A stretch of 12,324 nucleotides of DNA from Candidatus Sulfopaludibacter sp. SbA3 (GTDB lineage: Bacteria > Acidobacteriota > Terriglobia > 20CM-2-55-15): the NCBI GenBank assembly GCA_945861845.1, contig CAMAWS010000044.1:1-12324 (forward strand), given 5' to 3'. The translations under genes were made by a program, and so were the position numbers. Each line of letters starts with the position of its first letter. The stretch's first letter is position 1. Below the pieces are notes generated by a model that saw only the letters and a program-made list of their open reading frames with translations, did no database searches and had not been told where the DNA came from. Positions 1-6,424 of this stretch are shown in pieces.

Positions 1-573
1 TACGGCAACTCGGGCTTCGGCACTTCGTGCATCGTTGCCCGCAACCTTGTGAATGCGAATCTGGGAACGCGTTATATCCAACTCACGCTGGGCGGCTGGG
101 ACCATCACCAGAACATCTACACACCGAACGCCGGTATTTACACCCCGGCACGGCAACTGGATGCGGGCCTCTCGAGCCTGATTGCCGACCTTGCCGCCAT
201 GCCGGGAGGTAATGGAGCAACTCGCCTGGACGAGACGCTCATCGTGGTGAAGGGCGAGTTCGGCAGAACCCTGGGTCAACTCACCGAACTGCAGGGCCGG
301 GATCATCACCCCGTACACTCGGCGCTCTTTGCGGGTGGGGGAGTTCGAGGCGGACAAGTTCTCGGCGCAACAACAGCGGATGGTGAACACGTGGAAATCG
401 GCGGCTGGTCCGAGGACAGGCCCATCAGCGCGGAAGATATTGCGGCAACGATCTACTCGGCCGTTGGAATCGATTACCGGTCGGTTCGCCGCGACGACCC
501 CCTCGGGCGTGGGTTCGAGTACGTTCCTTCGGCAAACGCCTGGCCTGCGTATCCCGTTCGCGAGCTGTTTTAA
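1..573 (+). CDS. DUF1501 family protein, C-terminal part (5' end outside window)
   Basis: The reading frame is open from base 1 to a TAA at 571-573 and gives 190 residues, so the start lies upstream. The sequence carries the hallmark segments of DUF1501 proteins, which have an alkaline-phosphatase/sulfatase-like fold: GGWDHH near residue 34, a GEFGRT segment near residue 85, and GRDHHP near residue 99. It ends with a typical C-terminal stretch. Family members are usually exported through Tat and are common in Acidobacteria and Planctomycetes, often beside DUF1800 genes. Their substrate is unknown, and the signal peptide would lie outside the window. The gene faces the exopolysaccharide operon tail to tail across about 215 bases. 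It shows no sign of belonging to that operon. The family call is confident; no biochemical role can be stated. Confidence 0.9.
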   Translation, partial: YGNSGFGTSCIVARNLVNANLGTRYIQLTLGGWDHHQNIYTPNAGIYTPARQLDAGLSSLIADLAAMPGGNGATRLDETLIVVKGEFGRTLGQLTELQGRDHHPVHSALFAGGGVRGGQVLGATTADGEHVEIGGWSEDRPISAEDIAATIYSAVGIDYRSVRRDDPLGRGFEYVPSANAWPAYPVRELF

Positions 574-683
574 ACGGAGGGATGCGATTCCTACACCGTA
601 TTTCTGGCCGGTTTGCTTGAATGACGCGCCGAAGGCGCATCACCCGGGAAAACCGGTAAAAAGTCCGGGCTAAATACTTCGCG

Positions 684-715
684 AAAAGGGAGGAGTCGTC
701 CGCTACTTCGCTCCC
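684..715 (-). terminator. Weak candidate terminator of the leftward exopolysaccharide operon
   Basis: Read on the minus strand, GGGAG (715-711) can pair with CTCCC (692-688) and is followed directly by four T (687-684), about 74 bases past the stop of the GT2 gene. The loop is 18 bases and the stem only 5 pairs, so this is a weak intrinsic terminator at best. Confidence 0.28.
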
Positions 716-788
716 GGAATTCACGTTTCCTCAAAGCCAACTACACAACAACTGAGACGAACGCGGTAGAACTTCTGGTCTCTGTATG

Positions 789-2645
789 CTACGCCGCCTC
801 GCGATCCAGTTGGGGCAGGACTCGCCGCTGCACCCGAGGCGTGATCTTCCAGTGGCGCTCTCCGAGGAACTCCTTGATTTGCGCAACTCGCCCGATCAAA
901 TTCTTCATACCCGTGAAAAACACGATGGATGATACGGCGTAAAAGGGGAACCACCTGCTATTGCGGCGAATTGATGGACAGGCCACCGCCCACGACAGGG
1001 CTACCTGCAGTGGACCGGCCGAGAACGTGAACAGGCTGGTTAACACAAAAATCGGAATCGTCCAGTCCAGGTCGCGGTGGCTGAAAAACGTCCAGAAGAT
1101 GAGGATCGGCAGGACCTGCAGGGAAAGCCACGGATACATTTCGTGCCAGCCCAGCAGGTAAATGACGCCCAGCTTCTGGCGCACAGTTAGCTTGCGGGAC
1201 ACAAGGGCCGGCCACAGGCGCTTCATGGAAACCTGGAACCAGCCTTGAGCCCAGCGCATCCGCTGATTCCACAAGGGCCGGAGTGTCACCGGGGCGAGTT
1301 CGCGTGAAATCAGCCACGGATCGGACATAATTCGAAACCCGCCTGTGAGGGCACGAATCGAAGAGTCAATGTCCTCGGTCAGCATGGAGCCACGAAGGCG
1401 GATCTGTTTCAGCACCTCGGTTCGCCAGTACCCATTGCTCCCACCAAAAATCCCGAAACCGTGGAGACGCGCGCGGCCGGGATGACTGACGCCGTAAATC
1501 GATTCAAACTCCACGGCAATCATCCGGCTTACCCAGGAATCGTCCCCGTTGCGAATGACGCACCGCCCCTGGACGATGTCCTGCCCACCGTGCAGCCATG
1601 CCCATGCACGCAGAAAACTGTTCGGATCCGGGTGGTGGTCCGCGTCAAAGATGCCCACGAACTCTCCAGTGATCATCGGCAGTACCGCATTGATGTTTTG
1701 CGCCTTGGAGACGCTGTTTCGGACGCGCACCGGACGGAAATGCGGATATCGGCGCGCCAGGCGGAACAATTCCGTTTCCACGTACAGAGGACCCGGCGCG
1801 TTGTAGGCAAGGATGATCTGGATGGGCGAAGGATATTCAATGCGAAGAAAAGCCTCAATTGTTTCCAGGATCGTTTCGGCTTCGTTCGGCAAATACGCGG
1901 CGATCACGGCCGTAGCCGTTGGATAAGAATCGAGCGGCGGATCCACCGGGTCGATCCTCCGCAATCCCAGAAGACTCTCCACGCAAATCAAGGCCGCCGT
2001 CATGACCAGCGAAGCCACGACGAAAAGGTAAACCCAGTCCGTCACGTCCAGGCCCGCTCGCGCGAGCGCAATGTAGACCAGCAGCGGAATCGCGACTCCA
2101 GCTATGAGGGCAACTGCCACCTGCAACCCGAGCCCAAGGGAATATTTCGAATTGCCGCCTTCGAGCGCCGAGTCTTCAAAGCACACCGGAACCAGATCGC
2201 CGTGCGAGGCGGACAGTTCCGCTGCCGCTACCGCGCGCCGTTCCAGTTCTCCAGCCGCAACGCCCTCCGCCCTCGCCGTTAACCCTCCGCCCACGGTCAT
2301 GACGACATTTCTGGACGGGCGGCTGGTCCTTGCCTCCAGTCGTCGTAACAATTTCTCCATTCGAGCAGCGGCGGAACCATGTTTTCGGTTCTTGATCAGC
2401 AACAACACCTGCCGGGAGTTTTCAACGCACGCTAAATCGCCGGACCTGAGGAACCGCCGGATCTCGGAAAGCACGGCATCCGCATCCCGGGCATCTGAGG
2501 CGGGCAGCAGTACGGAGCCGACGAAACCTTGCTGTGAGGCTGCGCCCGGCTCCGCCGTCGAGGTCGCGCGCGCGAATTCTCTTCGAGAAACGATGGCTCC
2601 CGGGAAAACACGGGTGGAGTGGAATACCGGTTGGAGCAGCATCAC
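789..2645 (-). CDS. Membrane GT2 glycosyltransferase with degenerate GGDEF-like N-terminal region
   Basis: Processive-type inverting glycosyltransferase, 618 residues from a GTG at 2645. An ATG follows immediately at 2642 and overlaps the stop of the preceding gene as TGATG; either start is possible. Residues about 240-470 hold the GT2 core: a FDADHH stretch (333-338, donor and metal binding), TED (423-425, general base) and QRMRW (461-465). These are the D, DxD, TED and QxxRW signature of cellulose-, PNAG- and hyaluronan-synthase-like enzymes. Predicted membrane helices flank the core at about 168-197, 205-225 and three between 490 and 580. Residues about 41-148 look like the second half of a GGDEF domain, but the GGDEF signature is replaced by VENSRQ. 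There is no PilZ domain. The protein would polymerise or extend a glycan at the inner membrane. It is the last gene of the leftward operon, directly after the TPR/barrel gene. The polymer is unknown. Confidence 0.9.
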   Translation of the reverse strand: MMLLQPVFHSTRVFPGAIVSRREFARATSTAEPGAASQQGFVGSVLLPASDARDADAVLSEIRRFLRSGDLACVENSRQVLLLIKNRKHGSAAARMEKLLRRLEARTSRPSRNVVMTVGGGLTARAEGVAAGELERRAVAAAELSASHGDLVPVCFEDSALEGGNSKYSLGLGLQVAVALIAGVAIPLLVYIALARAGLDVTDWVYLFVVASLVMTAALICVESLLGLRRIDPVDPPLDSYPTATAVIAAYLPNEAETILETIEAFLRIEYPSPIQIILAYNAPGPLYVETELFRLARRYPHFRPVRVRNSVSKAQNINAVLPMITGEFVGIFDADHHPDPNSFLRAWAWLHGGQDIVQGRCVIRNGDDSWVSRMIAVEFESIYGVSHPGRARLHGFGIFGGSNGYWRTEVLKQIRLRGSMLTEDIDSSIRALTGGFRIMSDPWLISRELAPVTLRPLWNQRMRWAQGWFQVSMKRLWPALVSRKLTVRQKLGVIYLLGWHEMYPWLSLQVLPILIFWTFFSHRDLDWTIPIFVLTSLFTFSAGPLQVALSWAVACPSIRRNSRWFPFYAVSSIVFFTGMKNLIGRVAQIKEFLGERHWKITPRVQRRVLPQLDREAA

Positions 2646-4276
2646 CAGTTGTACCGAAGACCGATGGTATTTGTGCTTCTGGCAAAACCTCCGCTTGAAT
2701 TCTGCCGCGATGCAAAGCGTCCGAAAGCGGCGTCAATGGCGACGCGAGGCGTCGGATTCCAGGTGAGCTTTGCTGAAATACTGTGAATCGGCCGGCCATT
2801 CCGGTCCGACTCCTCTGCACCGGCCGAACCGTCCAACTCCCAGGAAAGGCGTTTGCCGAGTCGACCCCATCCATGTGCCGTCACTGACGCCGACCGGTAA
2901 CCCATCGGACTGAAGTAAGAACGGCCCTCGCTCGTTGCGAATCCCATGGAAGTGAACCTGAAACCCACGTTCAGCTGCGGAACCCAGCGGGCCTTTTGCT
3001 GCACTTCGATCTGCATCCAATGCTGCGTGTTGCCGTCCGTGTGGGCCGCGTGGCGGAAACGGGCCGAGAGGACCGCACCTCCCGTGGGCTTGAAGTCCAT
3101 CGAAAGGGATCCCGTTGTTGACGCGATTCTGTTGCGGAGGGATTCCTTGTTGTCGAACGTGGTCCGGGTCAAGCTGAGATCGAACCGGGACCGGTCTCCA
3201 GGTGTCGCGGTCCACCAGGCCGTGTAAACCGGAACCATCCGCGATTCGCCCTGCACCATTGCGATGCGCTCGACTGAAGTGCCGGCATGAATTTCATTCC
3301 ACCCGTTGAAACGGTGCTGGATCATTCCCCCTTTCCGGTTCACCGTCATGCTGTCGCCGCGATCGCGATGGATATAGGAGAACAGGTCGAAGCTTGCGGT
3401 TGCGGAAGTCCTGCCGTCGTTCCACCGGAATATTTGATTAAGTCCGCGGTGGTCAATGCGCAAACCGTCTGATTGGACGGAGGTCTCCGATACCACGCGA
3501 AACTCCTGCCTGGTCCACAGGGAGATCTCATTGATGAGTTCTTCCGTTCGGGGTTCGCCGGACTCCTGGTCTCGAAGGCGCCTGAGAATGAGGAGCGCAT
3601 CATCGGTCTGCCCGGTCCACGCGAGTGACTGCGCCAGGATTCTCCGGGCCTCAGCATCGTCCGGGTGCGCTTCCAGAAAAGATCGCAGTTCCCTCTGCGC
3701 CGACTTCTGGCGCCCCCGCCACGATTCGACGCGGCCAATATCGCGCGCAGACTCAATGTCGTCCGGATGCCGGGCAACGATCTGGCGGTACGCCGCAACC
3801 GCCGGTCCGTGCCTTCCCATCCACGACAGGACTCGTGCCCGGCCCCTCTGGGCATCCGAATCGTTGTCATCGCGTTTCAACAGCTCCTCATACTCCGCAA
3901 GGGCCGCGCGCAGTTGCTGGCTCCAGGACAGCGCAAGGGCCAGTCCCCGGCGGGCGGACAATTCTTCAGTAACGGAAAGGGTCTTGTCCGAGAGAAGCTC
4001 TCGATACATGACGGCAGCCTGGGTGGCCTGGCCGGAATAGCACAACTGGTCCGCCCACTCGCGAAGCAACTCGCGACGGCGTTCGGGATAACGGGAGATG
4101 ACCTGGCCGAAAAGCCTCGCAGATTCGGCGTTCCTGTCTGCGCGGGCGTCTTCGCGCGCAGAGGCAATCGTGAATTCGACGCTATCATCGCCTGCAACAA
4201 CGTCCTGCGCCCGGAATGGCGTTGCTGAAGCCCCAACGGCAAGCAGCGAAAACAGGATGAGCGCGAAGATGTGCAT
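2642..4276 (-). CDS. TPR protein with C-terminal outer-membrane beta-barrel (YaiO-like)
   Basis: The likely start is the ATG at 4276, which opens a signal peptide (MHIFALILFSLLAVGASA) and lies four bases after the stop of the nucleotidyltransferase gene. The open frame extends 32 codons upstream to 4372, but that stretch overlaps the previous gene and has no secretory character. From 4276 the protein has 544 residues. The first half contains about five tetratricopeptide repeats, with recurring ALSW, VLSWMGR and SLAWTGQ helices. The second half has alternating polar and aromatic strands and ends in a terminal NTIGLRYNW strand, as in outer-membrane barrels. The architecture matches YaiO-type proteins and broadly PgaA/BcsC-like export partners. 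In E. coli K-12, yaiO lies near a GT2 gene (yaiP), similar to the gene order here. Inferred role: periplasmic and outer-membrane partner of the downstream synthase. The barrel is inferred from sequence pattern only. Confidence 0.83.
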   Translation of the reverse strand: MHIFALILFSLLAVGASATPFRAQDVVAGDDSVEFTIASAREDARADRNAESARLFGQVISRYPERRRELLREWADQLCYSGQATQAAVMYRELLSDKTLSVTEELSARRGLALALSWSQQLRAALAEYEELLKRDDNDSDAQRGRARVLSWMGRHGPAVAAYRQIVARHPDDIESARDIGRVESWRGRQKSAQRELRSFLEAHPDDAEARRILAQSLAWTGQTDDALLILRRLRDQESGEPRTEELINEISLWTRQEFRVVSETSVQSDGLRIDHRGLNQIFRWNDGRTSATASFDLFSYIHRDRGDSMTVNRKGGMIQHRFNGWNEIHAGTSVERIAMVQGESRMVPVYTAWWTATPGDRSRFDLSLTRTTFDNKESLRNRIASTTGSLSMDFKPTGGAVLSARFRHAAHTDGNTQHWMQIEVQQKARWVPQLNVGFRFTSMGFATSEGRSYFSPMGYRSASVTAHGWGRLGKRLSWELDGSAGAEESDRNGRPIHSISAKLTWNPTPRVAIDAAFGRFASRQNSSGGFARSTNTIGLRYNW

Positions 4277-4280
4277 GGCG

Positions 4281-5030
4281 TTACGCCGCCTTCCGGGCAG
4301 ACACGGACCGGGTTGCGAACCGGCGGGCCATGGCGGAGGCTGCATGGAGGGACTCAAAGGTCCCGGCGTCAACCCAGTCTCCGTCGAGCATGCTGTAATT
4401 CAGGCGGCCTTCAACCATGTACGTCCGATTGAGATCCGTCACTTCCAGCTCCCCACGCGCCGAGGGCTCCAGCGTGCGAATCCGGTCAAACACGGAACTG
4501 TCGTAAAGGTAGAACCCGGTCACGGCCAGGTTGGATTTCGGGTTTCCGGGTTTTTCCTCGAGTGAAACCACGCGCTCGCCCCGGACAACGGCAACGCCAA
4601 AACGCTGCGGGTCCGGAACCGCGCTCAGGAAAATGCGCGCGCCCCGGGGATCCTGCGAGAACTGACTGACGGATGCGGCCATGCCGTTGCCGAAAAACAG
4701 GTTGTCGCCCAGCGCCAGAAACACGGGTTCATCGGCGGCAAACTCTTCGGCAAGCTGAAGCCCGTGGGCGATTCCTCCAGCCTTTTCCTGCACGGCGAAA
4801 TACACGCGGCGCAAACCGAACTGCGAACCGTTTCCAAGGAGGTGGATCATTTGCCCTGCCGCCGAACCACCCGTAATTACGAGGACGTCATTTACTCCGG
4901 AAGCCGCCATGGCCTCCATTGAGTAATGGATCATTGGCCGGTCATATACCGGCAGTGCACACTTGTTGGTGATATCGGTGAGGGGCCTCAACCGAGTTCC
5001 ATTTCCTCCCGCCAGGATCACACCCTTCAT
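4281..5030 (-). CDS. Glucose-1-phosphate thymidylyltransferase-like sugar nucleotidyltransferase (RmlA type)
   Basis: Joins a sugar 1-phosphate to an NTP, classically dTTP plus glucose 1-phosphate, to give a nucleotide sugar in the cytoplasm. The start chosen is the ATG at 5030, which begins the conserved MKGVILAGGNGTRLRPLT motif and has AGGAG six bases upstream. An upstream in-frame start at 5090 would add 20 non-conserved residues. Other family features are visible: NKCALPVYDRPMI, LALGDNLFFG, EEKPGNPKSN with FYLYD, GELEVTDLN, and DWVDAGTFESL near the C-terminus. The length is 249 residues, about 40 shorter than typical RmlA (about 290); the missing part is the C-terminal segment involved in the allosteric site of RmlA. 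It is the first gene of the leftward operon, 33 bases after a predicted sigma-54 transcription start. No rmlB, rmlC or rmlD is present in the window. The exact nucleotide and sugar are not proven. Confidence 0.9.
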   Translation of the reverse strand: MKGVILAGGNGTRLRPLTDITNKCALPVYDRPMIHYSMEAMAASGVNDVLVITGGSAAGQMIHLLGNGSQFGLRRVYFAVQEKAGGIAHGLQLAEEFAADEPVFLALGDNLFFGNGMAASVSQFSQDPRGARIFLSAVPDPQRFGVAVVRGERVVSLEEKPGNPKSNLAVTGFYLYDSSVFDRIRTLEPSARGELEVTDLNRTYMVEGRLNYSMLDGDWVDAGTFESLHAASAMARRFATRSVSARKAA

Positions 5031-5074
5031 TGCTTCTCCTTTTGAAAAACCAAAATCCGGACGCGGCGTTATAC

Positions 5075-5089
5075 GCACCGGGACTGCCA
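5075..5089 (-). promoter_or_regulatory. Candidate sigma-54 promoter for the leftward operon
   Basis: On the minus strand the sequence is TGGCAGTCCCGGTGC, against the consensus TGGCAC-N5-TTGC. It has the invariant GG-N10-GC spacing, a full TGGCA at -24 and GTGC at -12 (one mismatch). Predicted transcription starts near 5063, leaving about 33 bases to the ATG at 5030 with a good ribosome binding site. Found by eye against the known consensus. Confidence 0.58.
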
Positions 5090-5179
5090 AACCACCGTGG
5101 ATGTGTGAACAACGTTGTCTTCTTGGGTTTGCAATGATCCGGGCTGGAATTGGACCGGACCGAACAACCAGGCTTCAAG

Positions 5180-5195
5180 ACAGAATGTGTTCTGT
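5180..5195. promoter_or_regulatory. Perfect palindrome, candidate upstream activator site
   Basis: ACAGAA-TGTG-TTCTGT: two perfect six-base arms around a four-base spacer. Its centre lies about 125 bases from the predicted leftward start and about 148 bases from the rightward one. Those distances are usual for enhancer sites of sigma-54 activators. A second, less perfect repeat (CTGT-TCTGAG-ACAG) overlaps its right arm and continues to 5205. Binding by the response regulator encoded at 8304-9134 is an inference. Confidence 0.5.
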
Positions 5196-5309
5196 TCTGA
5201 GACAGCGCTCTTCCCTGGTGTTCCGATCTGAGTAACCTGCCCTTGCCACGCCGATCTCGCATGACCGCCAATCGCTTGAAAACACGCGGCACCTGGCGTT
5301 GCGGGCGTT

Positions 5310-5324
5310 TGGCCACAGGCTTGC
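5310..5324 (+). promoter_or_regulatory. Candidate sigma-54 promoter for the rightward operon
   Basis: TGGCCACAGGCTTGC matches the -24 core (TGGC) and the -12 core (TTGC) perfectly, with the invariant GG-N10-GC spacing. Transcription would start near 5336, giving a leader of about 30 bases that contains the ribosome binding site GGAGG (5353-5357) before the ATG at 5366. A near match just upstream (GGCACCTGGCGTTGC, 5288-5302) has one base too many in the spacer. Confidence 0.68.
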
Positions 5325-5365
5325 CATTACGGAGCCGAGATTGAAAAGCTTCGGAGGAAAAAGAA

Positions 5366-5698
5366 ATGACGACAGTGAATGATTCAGAACTGATCCTGGT
5401 CCTTGGCGCGACGAAACTGGATTTCTCGACAGTGCGGCAGATGCGGAAGCAACTGCTCAGCGTCGTGCGCCACCAGAACAGCGTGCGGCTGGACCTGCGA
5501 AACGTGGAAGTGATCGACAGCGCGGGGGCCGGCCTCCTTCTTCAGATACACCGCGTGGTCGCCAGCCAGCATGGAGTCCTTCGCCTCCATGGAGTGCGAG
5601 CCGGCGTCTACCAACTGCTGGAACTGCTCCGGTTGAATCACATTTTCGAAACGCACTCGGTTCCAGTCGAGCCGGCGGCATTAGCGATTGCAGCGTAA
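5366..5698 (+). CDS. STAS-domain protein (anti-sigma-factor-antagonist-like)
   Basis: Single-domain STAS protein of 110 residues. The start is the ATG at 5366 with GGAGG eight bases upstream. The core VRLDLRNVEVIDSAGAGLLLQI (about 40-61) carries the DSAG motif. Ser52 corresponds to the serine that partner kinases phosphorylate in SpoIIAA/RsbV proteins. The protein is cytoplasmic. In known systems such proteins release a target from an anti-sigma factor or another partner when unphosphorylated. No anti-sigma factor, kinase or PP2C phosphatase is encoded nearby, so its partner is unknown. It opens the rightward exopolysaccharide operon, nine bases before the sugar transferase gene, so a role in controlling polymer synthesis or export is likely but unproven. 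Its position just after a sigma-54 promoter candidate suggests production together with the glycosyltransferases. Confidence 0.9.
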   Translation: MTTVNDSELILVLGATKLDFSTVRQMRKQLLSVVRHQNSVRLDLRNVEVIDSAGAGLLLQIHRVVASQHGVLRLHGVRAGVYQLLELLRLNHIFETHSVPVEPAALAIAA

Positions 5699-5707
5699 TT
5701 CGAGGAA

Positions 5708-6424
5708 ATGAGTGTGATGCGACTTGGACATGCGGCCCCAATACATCCGTTCTGGGCGAGCAGTGTGCGGCGAACCCTGGCCTGCTCCCTGCGGCTGGTG
5801 CTGTGGAACTGGAGTACGCGCGGACCGGACAGGATAAAGAGGTTGATCGACGTGACAGCCTCATCCGTTGCTTTCCTGTTGGCCGCACCGCTTTTCCTGG
5901 CGGTTGCCGCCATGGTCAAGATCGAGGATGGAGGCCCCGTACTCCACTGGCAGAAACGCGTTGGCCGCTACGGCCGGGTATTCGCGTTCCCGAAATTCCG
6001 ATCAATGTACGTGGATGCGGAGCGGCGGCTCGCCGAAATTGCGCACCAGAACCAGCACGGCTCCGGGATTACGTTCAAGATGAAGAACGATCCCCGCGTC
6101 ACGCGCGTCGGACGAGTGATTCGCCGCTTCAGCGTCGACGAAATGCCGCAACTGTGGTGCGTCCTGAAAGGCGATATGACCCTGGTGGGTCCGCGTCCTG
6201 CACTCCCTGTCGAAGTGGACCGCTACACCGTCGAAGACCGGCGCCGTCTTGAGGCGATTCCCGGCCTCACCTGCACCTGGCAGGTTGGCGGACGCTCCGA
6301 CATCCCGTTTCCGCAGCAATGCCGCATGGACATTGACTACATCGAAGGACGCAGCCTCCTCCAGGACCTGCGTCTCATCCTGGCAACCGTTCCGGCAATC
6401 CTGACTGGCCGCGGAGCTTATTGA
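5708..6424 (+). CDS. Sugar phosphotransferase (polyprenol-phosphate glycosyl-1-phosphate transferase, small PGT)
   Basis: Initiating enzyme: moves a sugar 1-phosphate from a nucleotide sugar to undecaprenyl phosphate at the cytoplasmic membrane face. The 238-residue protein has the complete bacterial sugar transferase domain. In order these are KRLID (44-48), one hydrophobic re-entrant segment (about 51-70), KFRSM (96-100), the catalytic Asp144-Glu145 pair in SVDEMPQLW, GDMTLVGPRP (155-164) and PGLTCTWQVGGRSDI (185-199). It lacks the four-helix and nucleotide-binding regions of large WcaJ/WbaP proteins, so it belongs to the small PglC-like class, with a basic N-terminal extension of about 40 residues. 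GAGG sits three to six bases before the ATG at 5708; an ATG three codons later is an alternative. Its stop overlaps the start of the next gene by four bases (TTGA). The sugar cannot be predicted. Confidence 0.93.
   Translation: MSVMRLGHAAPIHPFWASSVRRTLACSLRLVLWNWSTRGPDRIKRLIDVTASSVAFLLAAPLFLAVAAMVKIEDGGPVLHWQKRVGRYGRVFAFPKFRSMYVDAERRLAEIAHQNQHGSGITFKMKNDPRVTRVGRVIRRFSVDEMPQLWCVLKGDMTLVGPRPALPVEVDRYTVEDRRRLEAIPGLTCTWQVGGRSDIPFPQQCRMDIDYIEGRSLLQDLRLILATVPAILTGRGAY

Larger units (their letters stand above)
5031..5365. other. Divergent intergenic control region of the two exopolysaccharide operons
   Basis: These 335 bases contain no plausible gene. They separate the leftward rmlA-like operon from the rightward STAS operon. 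I find one -24/-12 promoter candidate facing each gene, with predicted leaders of about 33 and 30 bases, and a perfect inverted repeat roughly midway. This is the layout expected of a divergent sigma-54 control region with a shared activator site. Confidence 0.65.

Noticed and set aside
626..638. GCGCC-GAA-GGCGC hairpin as terminator of the DUF1501 gene
   Set aside because: The stem is only five pairs, the loop is three bases, and no T run follows on the plus strand.
1461..2282. Long plus-strand frame of 273 codons opposite the GT2 gene
   Set aside because: It is antisense to a gene with complete catalytic motifs, is Arg-rich, and has no domain; it reflects GC-rich codon use on the other strand.
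5218..5227. Ten-base word GTGTTCCGAT shared with 9301-9310 as a common regulator site
   Set aside because: A single ten-base match in 12 kb is expected by chance, and only the 9302 copy is part of an inverted repeat.
5288..5302. GGCACCTGGCGTTGC as an alternative sigma-54 promoter
   Set aside because: The spacing between GG and GC is 11 instead of the invariant 10 bases; the next motif at 5310-5324 is correct.
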